64,000 nucleotides of DNA, taken from positions 310,001 through 374,000 of the forward strand of contig NZ_JAIQZC010000002.1 of the NCBI RefSeq assembly GCF_020164535.1, in the 5' to 3' direction. Below, one piece after another: positions 54,877 to 64,000 of this stretch. This DNA comes from Psychroflexus montanilacus. Lineage in GTDB: Bacteria; Bacteroidota; Bacteroidia; Flavobacteriales; Flavobacteriaceae. The notes beneath the pieces were generated by a model that worked only from the letters and a program-made list of their open reading frames with translations, did no database searches and was not told the DNA's origin. Position numbers and translations under genes: made by a program. How positions within the stretch are numbered: position 1 is the stretch's first letter; each line of letters starts with the position of its first letter.

Positions 54877-54905
54877 CAAATATATATAATATTTTGTTAA
54901 CCAGA

Positions 54906-56030
54906 TTAGGAAAACATGTCTTTTACCTTTTCAAAGAAAGATTTATCAGACTTATTGGGATTGGGTTCAAAATTGGAGTCCCCAAGATTGGATTCAAAAA
55001 ACTCTCTTTGTTCTTTAGACAAAGATTGGGGAGTCCACACGTTGATATGTACGAGCAAGTCTCCGGTACCATAACCATTTAGGTTTGGCAACCCTTTATT
55101 TCTAAGTCTTAGAATCTTACCACTCTGTACCCCAGGCTCAACCTTAATTCTAACTTTTCCTCCTACAGTTTGTATTTCTTTACTAGCTCCAAGAGCTGCT
55201 TCAGGATAACTAATGTATAAGTCGTAGTGCAGGTTTTCACCATCACGTTGCAGACTTTCATGCTCTTTTACTTCAATAAGCACAATTAAGTCTCCAGGAA
55301 CTCCATCACCAACTGGTTCATTGCCTTTGTTGGAAACTTTTAACTGCATACCATCTTCCACGCCTGATGGAATTTTGATAGAAACAGTTTCTTCTGTCAT
55401 CTTGAGACCATGAGCATCTGTTCCCTGACCTTTTTTATCGATAATTTGTCCGGATCCACCACAAGCTGTACATGGTGAAGCAGTTTGCATTCTGCCCAAA
55501 ATAGTATTGGTAACTCTAGTAACCTGACCCGTTCCATTACAAGTTGTACAAGTTTTAAAAGTAGTATCTGAAGGTTTTTTCTTACGAGATACTTTTACCT
55601 TTTTCTCAACACCTTTTGCTACTTCTTCCAAAGTCAAACTTACGCGTATTCTTAAGTTTCCGCCTTTTGACCTTTGTCTGCCACCAAAGCCTCCTCCAAA
55701 ACCGGAGAAACCTTGGCTTCTTCCTCCAAAGCCACTACCAAAAATATCACCGAACTGGCTAAAGATGTCATCCATGTTCATCCCTCCGCCACCAAAGCCT
55801 TGAGATCCATCAAAAGCACCATGTCCAAACTGATCGTACTTCTGTCTTTTTTCTTCGTTTCCTAAAACTTCATAGGCTTCAGCTGCTTTTTTAAATTTAT
55901 TCTCAGCTTCAGAATCGTCTGGATTTTTGTCGGGATGGTATTTTATAGCCATTTTCCGATAAGCCTTTTTAATTTCAGCCTGTGAAGCACCTTTGGATAA
56001 ACCTAATATGTCGTAATAATCTTCTTTCAT
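54906..56030 (-). CDS. dnaJ: Chaperone DnaJ with half of its zinc fingers
   Basis: The 374-residue protein has a J domain ([23 protein letters not shown] in YHPDKNPDD), a glycine- and phenylalanine-rich linker (about 75-120), a zinc-finger region and C-terminal substrate-binding domains. Normal DnaJ has four CxxCxGxG repeats binding two zincs. Here only repeats two and three remain (CTTCNGTG and CTACGGSG). Repeats one and four are replaced by cysteine-free [11 protein letters not shown] and [11 protein letters not shown]. DnaJ hands substrates to DnaK and stimulates its ATPase. It lies 6 bases after grpE. Confidence 0.95.
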   Translation of the reverse strand: MKEDYYDILGLSKGASQAEIKKAYRKMAIKYHPDKNPDDSEAENKFKKAAEAYEVLGNEEKRQKYDQFGHGAFDGSQGFGGGGMNMDDIFSQFGDIFGSGFGGRSQGFSGFGGGFGGRQRSKGGNLRIRVSLTLEEVAKGVEKKVKVSRKKKPSDTTFKTCTTCNGTGQVTRVTNTILGRMQTASPCTACGGSGQIIDKKGQGTDAHGLKMTEETVSIKIPSGVEDGMQLKVSNKGNEPVGDGVPGDLIVLIEVKEHESLQRDGENLHYDLYISYPEAALGASKEIQTVGGKVRIKVEPGVQSGKILRLRNKGLPNLNGYGTGDLLVHINVWTPQSLSKEQREFFESNLGDSNFEPNPNKSDKSFFEKVKDMFS

Positions 56031-56036
56031 AAAATT

Positions 56037-56630
56037 TTATTTTCCAGTAACCACTTTAGGATAGCGTATGATCTTATCACCTAGAGTATATCCTTTTTCA
56101 ACTACATCAATTATTTTTCCCTTCATATCCTCAGTTGGAGCTGCAATTTGTGTGATAGCTTCGTGTAAATCAGAATCAAATACATCACCAGCTTTCACTG
56201 TCATCACTTCCAGACCTTTGTTTTTGAGAGTTTCTCGTAGCTTATTATTAATTAGTTCTATACCTTGTACCAGAGATTCATCTGATGATTTTTTGATTTC
56301 GAGCATTGCTCTATCAAAATCATCTAAGACAGGAAGCATAGACTGCATAACATCTTGACTCGCTGTTTTGAATAATTCTATACGCTCCTTAGAAGTTCGA
56401 CGTTTATAGTTTTCAAATTCAGCAAATAACCTTAAATACTTATCATCTTTAGCATCAAGTTCCTGCTGAAGTTGCTCTTCTTTAGACAACTTTTCCTCCG
56501 GGGCTTCCGCTTTCTCATTTTCTTTTGGAGTAGATTGCTCCTCTTTTGAATCAGAAGTTTCAGTGTTTTGGTCTTTCCCTTCCATTTCAACTGCTTCTTT
56601 TTCCTCTGATTTTATATTCTTTTTACTCAT
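56037..56630 (-). CDS. grpE: Nucleotide exchange factor GrpE
   Basis: The 197-residue protein has a long charged N-terminal region (about 1-55, rich in E, K, S and Q), then a coiled-coil (KEEQLQQELDAKDDKYLRLF), FENYKRRTSKERIELFKTA and the C-terminal beta domain with DLHEAITQI and VEKGYTLGDKIIRYPKVVTG. GrpE releases ADP from DnaK. First gene of grpE-dnaJ; dnaK is not in the window. An inverted repeat overlaps its promoter. Confidence 0.95.
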   Translation of the reverse strand: MSKKNIKSEEKEAVEMEGKDQNTETSDSKEEQSTPKENEKAEAPEEKLSKEEQLQQELDAKDDKYLRLFAEFENYKRRTSKERIELFKTASQDVMQSMLPVLDDFDRAMLEIKKSSDESLVQGIELINNKLRETLKNKGLEVMTVKAGDVFDSDLHEAITQIAAPTEDMKGKIIDVVEKGYTLGDKIIRYPKVVTGK

Positions 56631-56649
56631 GTGTTACTATTTTAGATTC

Positions 56650-56672
56650 AATTGGCAAATGTACTGCCAATT
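56650..56672 (-). promoter_or_regulatory. Inverted repeat over the -7 element of grpE-dnaJ
   Basis: AATTGGCA (56650-56657) and TGCCAATT (56665-56672) are perfect 8-bp inverted repeats with a 7-base spacer. A minus-strand -7 element TACATTTG (56663-56656) lies between and partly in the left arm, 25 bases before the grpE ATG. It is not the CIRCE sequence. The position suits a repressor operator, perhaps a heat-shock control. Confidence 0.55.
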
Positions 56673-56750
56673 CCTATATAATGCCATAATGACAGATTGT
56701 AAGTATGGAATGTTTTTGGATAGTTACTTTGAAACTTTAATAAACTAAAA

Positions 56751-57425
56751 ATGAAAAGAAGAGTAATTAATTCAATGCTAGTGTTATCACTTGTAGCTTC
56801 AGCATTTAGCTGTAAAAGCGACAAGAAGACTGAAACTTCTGAAGTGAAAGAAACTAAAGAAAATTCAGAAATGGCCGTCACTTACAATGTTGATGTAGAG
56901 CAATCTAAAATTAACTGGGTGGGATCAAAACCAGCTGGAGAGCACAACGGACAGGTGTCTTTGAGTGAAGGCAATCTAAAAGTTGAAAACGAAAGTCTTT
57001 TAGGTGGAAATATCGTTATTGACATGACAAGTATAGATGTCCAAGACCTTGAAGGTGATGACAAGAAAAAACTTGAAGATCATTTGATGGGATATTCCAA
57101 CGGTAAAGAAGATCATTTCTTCAATGCTAACAAATATCCTGAAGCCAAATTTGAAATTACTGGAATGGAAGAAAAAGAAGGACAAACTATACTTTCTGGA
57201 AATCTTACCTTAAAAGAAACTTCAAAAAATATTACTTTTCCTGTAAGTGTATCTATGAATGACTCGGATAATTCGGTTATGCTTACTTCTGAAGAAGTTG
57301 TATTAGACAGAACAGAGTGGGGAATCAAATTTATGTCTAAGTCTTTCATTGAAAACTTAGGAGATAACTTTGTGAATGATGATATGAAAATATCTTTTGA
57401 CTTAAAAGCCTTTAAAGCTGAATAA
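56751..57425 (+). CDS. YceI family lipoprotein
   Basis: The 224-residue protein has a lipoprotein signal (MKRRVINSMLVLSLVASAFS followed by the cysteine) and a low-complexity K, T, E linker up to about residue 40. The rest is the YceI beta-barrel lipocalin-like fold: YNVDVEQSKINWVGSKPAGE, then HLMGYSNGKEDHFFNANKYP and FMSKSFIENLGDNFVNDDM. YceI proteins bind long isoprenoids or lipids in the periplasm. It is divergent from grpE and ends in a strong terminator. Confidence 0.88.
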   Translation: MKRRVINSMLVLSLVASAFSCKSDKKTETSEVKETKENSEMAVTYNVDVEQSKINWVGSKPAGEHNGQVSLSEGNLKVENESLLGGNIVIDMTSIDVQDLEGDDKKKLEDHLMGYSNGKEDHFFNANKYPEAKFEITGMEEKEGQTILSGNLTLKETSKNITFPVSVSMNDSDNSVMLTSEEVVLDRTEWGIKFMSKSFIENLGDNFVNDDMKISFDLKAFKAE

Positions 57426-57451
57426 ATTGTAGTTCAAAACTATAAAAAAGA

Positions 57452-57481
57452 AAATCCCTCAAACTAATATTTGAGGGATTT
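57452..57481. terminator. Bidirectional terminator between YceI and DUF3467 genes
   Basis: AAATCCCTCAAA (57452-57463) and TTTGAGGGATTT (57470-57481), 12 bp perfect with loop CTAATA, flanked by A and T runs. Confidence 0.88.
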
Positions 57482-57509
57482 TTTTATATCTAGACTTAAG
57501 GAGAAAATG

Positions 57510-57827
57510 CTAAGCTTCCCCTGTAGGTCCTCCAAAATTCAATGGAATATTGGTTTTTTCTTGCTCTTTAATTGAACCCTGGCTTTTCTCAAAACGATTG
57601 ATGTTATCATTTAAAGCTTTCAACAGGCGTTTGGCATGTTGAGGAGTGAGAATAATTCTAGATCTTACTTTGTTCTTTGGAGACCCAGGCATGATATTCA
57701 CAAAATCCAAAACAAACTCAGTTTGCGAATGATTGATAATGGCTAAGTTGCTATAAATGCCCTGAGCCACATCATCATCAATTTGGATATTTAGCTTTTG
57801 CTGCTTCTTATCGTTTTGATCACTCAT
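57510..57827 (-). CDS. DUF3467 family protein
   Basis: A 105-residue soluble protein with the DUF3467 core: LNIQIDDDVAQGIYSNLAII, then HSQTEFVLDFVNIMPGSP and RSRIILTPQHAKRLLKALND. It begins 2 bases after the rpoC stop and is therefore at the end of the rpoBC transcript. Function is unknown; the coupling to RNA polymerase genes is the only hint. It ends in a glycine-rich tail and a shared terminator. Confidence 0.88.
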   Translation of the reverse strand: MSDQNDKKQQKLNIQIDDDVAQGIYSNLAIINHSQTEFVLDFVNIMPGSPKNKVRSRIILTPQHAKRLLKALNDNINRFEKSQGSIKEQEKTNIPLNFGGPTGEA

Positions 57828-57829
57828 GA

Positions 57830-60800
57830 TTAATTAAAGTTTACATTCACTTCTTGTTTCTTCTCCATCATTGTCGCCAATTCTTCTTTGGAACCTACAA
57901 TGATATCGTCAAATTCTCTCAATCCAGTACCAGCCGGGATTCTATGTCCTACAATAACATTTTCTTTCAATCCTTCTAAGTAATCGATTTTACCGCTTAC
58001 AGCAGCTTCGTTCAATACCTTGGTTGTTTCCTGGAAGGAAGCAGCCGAAATGAAAGATTTAGTTTGCAGAGACGCTCTTGTAATACCCTGAAGTATTGGT
58101 GCTGCTGTCGCAGATTCTGCATCACGCGCAGTGACCAGTTGTTTGTCTTCACGTTTCAAGATTGAATTTTCATCTCTCAGTTCACGTAAAGTAACTACTT
58201 GTCCAGGCTTAAGAGTCGTACTGTCACCAGCGTCTTCTACAATCTTCTTACCGAAAATATTATCGTTTTCTTCAATAAAATCTTCTTTGTGTACCAATTG
58301 ATTTTCTAAGAAAATCGTATCACCAGAATCTTGAATTTTGACTTTTCTCATCATTTGCCTTACAACAACTTCAAAGTGCTTGTCATTAATCTGCACTCCT
58401 TGCAACCTATATACTTCCTGAACTTCGTTCACTAAGTATTGTTGTACAGCACTAGGGCCTTTGATATTCAAGATATCTTCTGGGGTGACAGAACCGTCAG
58501 ACAATGGCATACCAGCTTTCACGTAGTCATTTTCTTGTACCAGAATCTGGTTAGAAAGTTTGACTAAGTATTTCTTAACTTCACCTAGCTTAGATTCTAT
58601 AATAATTTCACGGTTACCTCTTTTGATTTTACCAAAAGAAACCACACCGTCAATTTCACTGACTACAGCAGGGTTGGAAGGATTTCTCGCTTCAAACAAT
58701 TCTGTAAGACGTGGAAGACCTCCTGTAATATCACCAGCTTTAGATGATTTTCTAGGAATTTTAACCAAAATCTTACCGATTTTGATTTCTTCGTTATCGT
58801 CTACCATCAAGTGTGCTCCAACAGGCAGGTTGTAAGATCTCATGATTTCATCATCGTTATTCTTGATGTGAAGTGTTGGTATCTTACGCTTGTTTTTAGA
58901 TTCTATGATCACTTTCTCCTGGAATCCAGTTTGCTCATCACTTTCCACTTCATAAGTCTGTCCTTGAGTGATGTTTTCAAATTCGATTTTACCAGAAAAT
59001 TCTGAAATAATAACTCCGTTATATGGATCCCATTTACAAATCACATCTCCTTTTTTGACTTTGTCACCAGGGTTGATTGTTAATTCAGCTCCGTAAGGAA
59101 TAACGTTTGTACTTAGGGCAATTCCAGATTTTTTGTCGATGATTTTTACTTCTGAAGTTCTTGAAATAACGATATCAATTTTCTTTCCTTCGCTATTTTG
59201 TCCTTCAACAGTTTTTAAGTCTTCAATTTCTGCTACACCGTCGAACTTAGCTTCCAGTTTATTTTCTTCTGAAATGTTTCCTGCAATACCACCTACGTGG
59301 AAAGTTCTCAAAGTTAACTGTGTACCAGGCTCCCCGATAGATTGAGCAGCAACTACACCAACAGCTTCACCTCGTTGTACAGTTTTATTGGTAGATAAGT
59401 TTCTACCGTAACATTTCACGCAAATTCCCTGTTTAGCTTCACAAGTCAACGGAGAACGTACTTCAACAGAATTCAACGCTGAAGCTTCAATTTTCTCTGC
59501 TGCATCTTCACTAATTTCATCACCTGCATTCACAAGAAGTTCTTGAGAAATTGGATCAACAACATCATTCAATGCTGTTCTACCTACAATTCTTTCACCA
59601 AGGCTTTCAACAACTTCATCATTTTTCTTCAATGCAGAGACTTCAATACCTCTCAAGGTTCCACAGTCTTCTTCTCTTACGATAACATCCTGAGAAACAT
59701 CTACCAATCTACGTGTTAAGTAACCCGCATCGGCAGTTTTTAATGCTGTATCGGCAAGACCTTTACGAGCACCGTGAGTAGATATAAAGTATTCTAAAAT
59801 GGATAAACCTTCTTTAAAGTTAGAAAGAATTGGGTTTTCAATAATCTCACCACCTGCAGAAGTAGATTTTTTAGGCTTAGCCATCAATCCACGCATACCT
59901 GTTAACTGGCGAATTTGTTCTTTAGAACCCCTTGCACCAGAGTCAAGCATCATATATACCGAGTTGAACCCTTGCTTATCTTCACGAATACGCTTCATAG
60001 CGAGTTCAGTTAAGTTAGCATTGGTCGCTGTCCAGATATCAATCACCTGATTGTAACGCTCGTTGTTGGTAATAAGACCCATGTTATAGTTACCTATAAC
60101 GCCTTCTACCTGCTCGTTGGCATCATCAATCATAGTTTGTTTTTCTTCTGGGATAATAATATCCCCTAAAGAGAAAGACAATCCACCTCTAAAGGCGAAG
60201 TTGTAACCAAGGCTTTTGATTTCATCAAGAAATTCAGCTGTCTCCGGAACAGATGTTTTCTTAAGTACACGGGCAATAACATCACGAAGCGCTTTCTTGG
60301 TCATGACATCGTTGATGAAACCTACGCTATCAGGAATAGATTCGTTAAACAATACACGTCCAACAGTAGTTTCTATATTTCTCTTAACGATTTCACCATG
60401 TTCATTAACGTCATTTGTTCTAATCGTAATAAGTGCATTTAAGTCAACCTGCTTCTCATTGTAAGCAATATTAACTTCTTCAGCTGAGTAAAACTTAAGA
60501 CCTTCTCCTTTCACTTTATGCTCTGGAGTAGATGATCTCGGCTTGGTCATATAATACAATCCAAGAACCATATCCTGAGAAGGTACAGTAATTGGTGATC
60601 CGTTAGCTGGATTCAAAATACTGTGTGAGGCCAACATCAATAGCTGTGCTTCCAAAATTGCTTCTGGTCCAAGAGGTAAGTGAACTGCCATCTGGTCACC
60701 GTCAAAATCGGCGTTGAATGCAGTACAAACCAAGGGGTGCAGCTGAATAGCCTTTCCTTCGATTAATTTTGGCTGGAAAGCTTGTATCCCAAGTCTGTGT

Positions 60801-62137
60801 AAGGTTGGAGCACGGTTAAGTAACACAGGGTGTCCTTTCAATACGTTCTCTAAGATATCCCAAACAACAGGCTCTTTTTTATCTATTATTTTCTTTGCAG
60901 ATTTTACAGTTTTTACAATTCCTCTTTCTATCAGTTTTCTGATCACGAAAGGCTTGTAAAGTTCTGCTGCCATGTCTTTTGGCAATCCACATTCAAACAT
61001 TTTCATTTCTGGTCCAACGACGATAACAGAACGTGCCGAATAATCCACACGTTTACCAAGTAGGTTTTGTCTGAAACGTCCCTGCTTTCCTTTTAAAGAA
61101 TCAGAAAGTGATTTTAATGGTCTGTTAGAATCAGTTTTAACAGCAGAAGATTTTCTTGTGTTGTCAAATAAAGAATCTACAGATTCCTGAAGCATACGCT
61201 TCTCATTTCTAAGAATGACTTCAGGTGCTTTTATTTCCATCAATCGCTTCAAACGATTGTTTCTGATAATCACTCGTCGATAAAGATCATTTAAATCTGA
61301 GGTTGCAAAACGTCCACCATCAAGCGGCACAAGAGGTCTTAGTTCTGGAGGAGTTACGGGAATCACCTTCATGATCATCCACTCAGGATTATTCTCTCTA
61401 TTGTTTTTAGAATCTCTCAACGCTTCCACAACTTGAAGACGTTTAAGCGCTTCCGTTTTACGTTGCTTAGAGGTTTCATTGTTTGCTTTGTGTCTTAAGT
61501 CATAAGAAAGCTCATCTAAATCTAGACGCTTAAGAATTTCTAGAAGACATTCAGCTCCCATTTTAGCAAGGAACTTGTTGGGATCGTCATCGTCTAAGTA
61601 TTGGTTTTCCTGAGGAAGTTCTTCTAAAATATTTAGATATTCTTCTTCAGTTAAGAAATCCATCTTCTTCAACGGCTCTCCTTCTTCATTCTTTGCATCT
61701 CCTGGCTGAATAACGACATAGCGTTCATAATAAATGATCATGTCGAGTTTCTTGGAAGGAATTCCAAGAAGGTACCCAATCTTGTTTGGTAAAGATCTGA
61801 AATACCAAATATGAGCAACAGGAACCACAAGGTTAATGTGTCCAACGCGGTCTCTTCTTACCTTTTTCTCAGTAACTTCAACACCACAACGGTCACAAAC
61901 GATTCCCTTATAGCGTATTCTTTTGTATTTTCCACAAGCACACTCATAATCTTTGACCGGGCCAAAAATTCGTTCACAAAACAGTCCATCTCTTTCTGGC
62001 TTGTGTGTTCTGTAATTAATAGTTTCAGGTTTTAAAACTTCACCTCTAGATTCGGCTAGAATACTTTCCGGAGAAGATAAACCTATAGAGATTTTATTAA
62101 ATCTCTTTTGTGTATTCTTATCATTATTTCTTGTCAT
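57830..62137 (-). CDS. rpoC: DNA-directed RNA polymerase subunit beta'
   Basis: The 1435-residue subunit carries the zinc ribbon [20 protein letters not shown] near residue 67, the active-site [15 protein letters not shown], the trigger loop region [16 protein letters not shown] and the second zinc site with [15 protein letters not shown]. Both zinc sites keep their cysteines. A long C-terminal jaw and clamp region follows. It lies between rpoB and the DUF3467 gene, with 68 bases and a hairpin between it and rpoB. Confidence 0.98.
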   Translation of the reverse strand: MTRNNDKNTQKRFNKISIGLSSPESILAESRGEVLKPETINYRTHKPERDGLFCERIFGPVKDYECACGKYKRIRYKGIVCDRCGVEVTEKKVRRDRVGHINLVVPVAHIWYFRSLPNKIGYLLGIPSKKLDMIIYYERYVVIQPGDAKNEEGEPLKKMDFLTEEEYLNILEELPQENQYLDDDDPNKFLAKMGAECLLEILKRLDLDELSYDLRHKANNETSKQRKTEALKRLQVVEALRDSKNNRENNPEWMIMKVIPVTPPELRPLVPLDGGRFATSDLNDLYRRVIIRNNRLKRLMEIKAPEVILRNEKRMLQESVDSLFDNTRKSSAVKTDSNRPLKSLSDSLKGKQGRFRQNLLGKRVDYSARSVIVVGPEMKMFECGLPKDMAAELYKPFVIRKLIERGIVKTVKSAKKIIDKKEPVVWDILENVLKGHPVLLNRAPTLHRLGIQAFQPKLIEGKAIQLHPLVCTAFNADFDGDQMAVHLPLGPEAILEAQLLMLASHSILNPANGSPITVPSQDMVLGLYYMTKPRSSTPEHKVKGEGLKFYSAEEVNIAYNEKQVDLNALITIRTNDVNEHGEIVKRNIETTVGRVLFNESIPDSVGFINDVMTKKALRDVIARVLKKTSVPETAEFLDEIKSLGYNFAFRGGLSFSLGDIIIPEEKQTMIDDANEQVEGVIGNYNMGLITNNERYNQVIDIWTATNANLTELAMKRIREDKQGFNSVYMMLDSGARGSKEQIRQLTGMRGLMAKPKKSTSAGGEIIENPILSNFKEGLSILEYFISTHGARKGLADTALKTADAGYLTRRLVDVSQDVIVREEDCGTLRGIEVSALKKNDEVVESLGERIVGRTALNDVVDPISQELLVNAGDEISEDAAEKIEASALNSVEVRSPLTCEAKQGICVKCYGRNLSTNKTVQRGEAVGVVAAQSIGEPGTQLTLRTFHVGGIAGNISEENKLEAKFDGVAEIEDLKTVEGQNSEGKKIDIVISRTSEVKIIDKKSGIALSTNVIPYGAELTINPGDKVKKGDVICKWDPYNGVIISEFSGKIEFENITQGQTYEVESDEQTGFQEKVIIESKNKRKIPTLHIKNNDDEIMRSYNLPVGAHLMVDDNEEIKIGKILVKIPRKSSKAGDITGGLPRLTELFEARNPSNPAVVSEIDGVVSFGKIKRGNREIIIESKLGEVKKYLVKLSNQILVQENDYVKAGMPLSDGSVTPEDILNIKGPSAVQQYLVNEVQEVYRLQGVQINDKHFEVVVRQMMRKVKIQDSGDTIFLENQLVHKEDFIEENDNIFGKKIVEDAGDSTTLKPGQVVTLRELRDENSILKREDKQLVTARDAESATAAPILQGITRASLQTKSFISAASFQETTKVLNEAAVSGKIDYLEGLKENVIVGHRIPAGTGLREFDDIIVGSKEELATMMEKKQEVNVNFN

Positions 62138-62173
62138 AATACAAGTGCTAAAGAATTATTGTAATAAAATGTG

Positions 62174-62206
62174 ATAACATCTCCCGCCCTGGAGCGGGAT
62201 TGTTAT
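62174..62206 (-). other. GC-rich hairpin between rpoB and rpoC
   Basis: TCCCGC (62182-62187) and GCGGGA (62194-62199) form a 6-bp stem with loop CCTGGA. An outer ATAACA/TGTTAT stem (62174-62179, 62201-62206) extends it past a small bulge and overlaps the rpoB stop. No T-run follows on the minus strand, so it is not a typical terminator. It may adjust mRNA stability or be an interspersed repeat. Confidence 0.5.
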
Positions 62207-64000
62207 TACTCTTCTAATCTGATATCTAGTCCTAGACCTTTCAATTCGTGCATCAATACATTGAAAGATTCTGGCAATCCTGGTTCTGGCATTGGCTCAC
62301 CTTTTACGATAGCTTCGTAAGTTTTGGCTCTACCGATGACATCGTCAGATTTTACAGTTAAGATTTCTCTCAATGTAGCAGAAGCGCCATAAGCTTCCAG
62401 TGCCCAAACTTCCATCTCTCCAAAACGCTGTCCACCAAATTGTGCTTTACCACCAAGCGGTTGTTGCGTGATCAATGAGTAAGGTCCTATAGATCTGGCG
62501 TGCATCTTGTCTTCAATCATATGTCCTAATTTCAACATATAAATGACACCTACAGTTGCAGGTTGGTCAAAACGCTCACCTGTTCCACCATCATATAAGT
62601 AAGTATGTCCATATCTTGGGATACCTGCTTCATCTGTCAATTCATTGATTTGATCTAAAGTTGCTCCATCAAAAATTGGAGTGGCAAACTTTCTACCTAA
62701 TTTTTGACCTGCCCATCCAAGAACAGTTTCATAAATCTGACCAATGTTCATACGAGAAGGTACACCAAGTGGATTCAATACGATATCAACAGGCGTTCCG
62801 TCATCCAGGAATGGCATGTCTTCTTCTCTCACGATTTTAGCAACAATACCTTTGTTACCGTGACGACCTGCCATCTTATCCCCTACTTTCAACTTACGCT
62901 TTTTAGCTACGTAAATTTTAGCAAGTTTTAAAATTCCAGATGGAAGTTCATCTCCAACCGTAATTGTAAATTTCTCTCTTCTTAAGTTACCCTGAAGATC
63001 GTTTTGCTTAATCTTATAGTTATGTAAAAGATCAGCAACTAAAGCGTTTGTAGCCTTATCTGTCGTCCAGGTTCCTTTAGTTAAGTGACTAAAATCTTCA
63101 ACAGAGTTCAACATTTTTAGGGTGTACTTTTTACCTTTTGGCAAGGTATCTTCACCTAAATCGTTTTGAACTCCCTGAGCAGTTTTACCACCTACAATTC
63201 CAAATAATTTTTCAATTAATCGGTTTCTAAGTTCCTCAAACTTCACCTGGTATTTAGCCTCGAGCGCATCAATTTCTTGTTTATCCTGTGCTCTCTTACG
63301 CTTATCTTTTACAGCTCTTGTAAATAATTTTTTATCGATAACAACACCGTTAAGCGATGGAGAAGCCTTTAAAGAAGCATCTTTTACATCACCAGCTTTG
63401 TCACCAAAAATAGCTCTCAGTAATTTCTCTTCTGGAGTAGGATCACTTTCACCTTTTGGAGTAATCTTACCAATAAGAATATCTCCAGGCTTGATTTCTG
63501 CACCAATTCTGATCATACCATGCTCATCCAAATCTTTAGTAGCTTCTTCTGAAACGTTTGGTATATCAGCTGTTAATTCTTCATTACCAAGCTTGGTATC
63601 TCTTACTTCAAGAGAATACTCATCAATATGAACTGAGGTAAGAAGATCATCTTTTACAACACGTTCAGAAATTACGATGGCATCCTCGAAGTTGTAACCT
63701 TTCCATGGCATAAATGCCACTTTCATGTTACGGCCGAGGGCCAATTCACCATTATCTGTTGCATAGCCTTCGCAAAGCACCTGTCCTTTAGTTACACGGT
63801 CTCCAACTCTTACAATTGGTTTCAGGTTAATTGTAGAACCCTGGTTGGTTTTTCTGAATTTGATCAAGTCATAAGTCTTGTCATCTTCATCAAAGCTTAC
63901 CAGTCTTTCATCCTCAGTTCTATCGTAGGAGATGACAATTTTTCTTGCATCTACATAGTCAACAGTTCCATCACCTTCCGCATTGATCAAGACTCTTGAA
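62206..64000 (-). CDS. rpoB: DNA-directed RNA polymerase subunit beta, 3' part
   Basis: About 598 codons of the C-terminal half are in the window; the 5' part lies past the right edge. The frame reads [20 protein letters not shown] at the edge and goes on to [54 protein letters not shown] and [20 protein letters not shown], all strongly conserved in beta. The C-terminus [15 protein letters not shown] is complete. Ahead of rpoC and DUF3467 in the operon. Confidence 0.97.
   Translation of the reverse strand, partial: SRVLINAEGDGTVDYVDARKIVISYDRTEDERLVSFDEDDKTYDLIKFRKTNQGSTINLKPIVRVGDRVTKGQVLCEGYATDNGELALGRNMKVAFMPWKGYNFEDAIVISERVVKDDLLTSVHIDEYSLEVRDTKLGNEELTADIPNVSEEATKDLDEHGMIRIGAEIKPGDILIGKITPKGESDPTPEEKLLRAIFGDKAGDVKDASLKASPSLNGVVIDKKLFTRAVKDKRKRAQDKQEIDALEAKYQVKFEELRNRLIEKLFGIVGGKTAQGVQNDLGEDTLPKGKKYTLKMLNSVEDFSHLTKGTWTTDKATNALVADLLHNYKIKQNDLQGNLRREKFTITVGDELPSGILKLAKIYVAKKRKLKVGDKMAGRHGNKGIVAKIVREEDMPFLDDGTPVDIVLNPLGVPSRMNIGQIYETVLGWAGQKLGRKFATPIFDGATLDQINELTDEAGIPRYGHTYLYDGGTGERFDQPATVGVIYMLKLGHMIEDKMHARSIGPYSLITQQPLGGKAQFGGQRFGEMEVWALEAYGASATLREILTVKSDDVIGRAKTYEAIVKGEPMPEPGLPESFNVLMHELKGLGLDIRLEE

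Overview
The window is a gene-dense, AT-rich piece of chromosome from a member of the Bacteroidota, most likely a flavobacterium (Flavobacteriia). The evidence is the gene content (fused SecDF, split transketolase, a fused IcmF mutase, DUF4197, DUF4295, DUF6588 and DUF3467 proteins, BshC of bacillithiol synthesis), the promoter style (the -7 element TAnnTTTG in front of many genes) and the lack of clear Shine-Dalgarno sequences. I see no rRNA or tRNA genes, CRISPR array, insertion sequence, prophage or integrated element, and no gap above about 300 bases. This is core chromosome rather than an accessory island.

Layout, left to right. 1-2233: 5' part of icmF (runs off the left edge). 2376-5113: a DUF4197 lipoprotein, an alpha/beta hydrolase, a metal/cobalamin-type binding protein and a small eight-cysteine protein. 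5285-8458: translation operon thrS-infC-rpmI-rplT. 8748-10640: htpG. 10797-12770: a degenerate TetR-like regulator with an ABC1/UbiB-type kinase. 12902-17014: a FabH-like synthase and secDF. 17206-21122: gyrB, an outer-membrane protein and mdh. 21356-26447: DUF2911 protein, PLP decarboxylase, bshC and rimO. 26553-28535: ftsY, a small membrane protein, and the rpmB-rpmG-DUF4295 cluster. 28623-33766: exonuclease-FAH-cinA operon, a BLUF photoreceptor and split transketolase. 33909-40275: rightward run tgt, lptF/G, accA, dnaB and an exported protein often labelled asparagine synthetase B. 40280-43881: leftward operon kdsD-tatC-AhpD-like-membrane protein-lptB. 43971-53538: recQ, two amidinotransferase-fold hydrolases, an M23 peptidase, ohr, meaB, PAP2 phosphatase, MATE pump and a GNAT-like protein. 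53540-56630: a sigma-54-type response regulator and grpE-dnaJ. 56751-64000: a YceI lipoprotein, then rpoB (partial)-rpoC-DUF3467.

Working together: the genes serve translation (ThrRS, IF3, L20, L35, L28, L33, RimO, Tgt), transcription (RpoB, RpoC), replication (GyrB, DnaB, RecQ), protein folding and export (HtpG, GrpE, DnaJ, SecDF, FtsY, TatC) and the outer envelope (KdsD, LptB, LptF/G).

Most notable points: (1) infC has no ATG, GTG or TTG upstream of its conserved N-terminus and must start at a codon such as AUA; (2) several proteins encoded here (Tgt, RecQ, L28, L33, half of DnaJ) lack the zinc-binding cysteines of their families; (3) three DnaA boxes lie in 44 bp upstream of dnaB; (4) perfect inverted repeats embrace the -7 element of two promoters, one of them for grpE-dnaJ; (5) palindromic repeat-like DNA appears to have been inserted in frame in the linker of IcmF; (6) six genes start with TTG.
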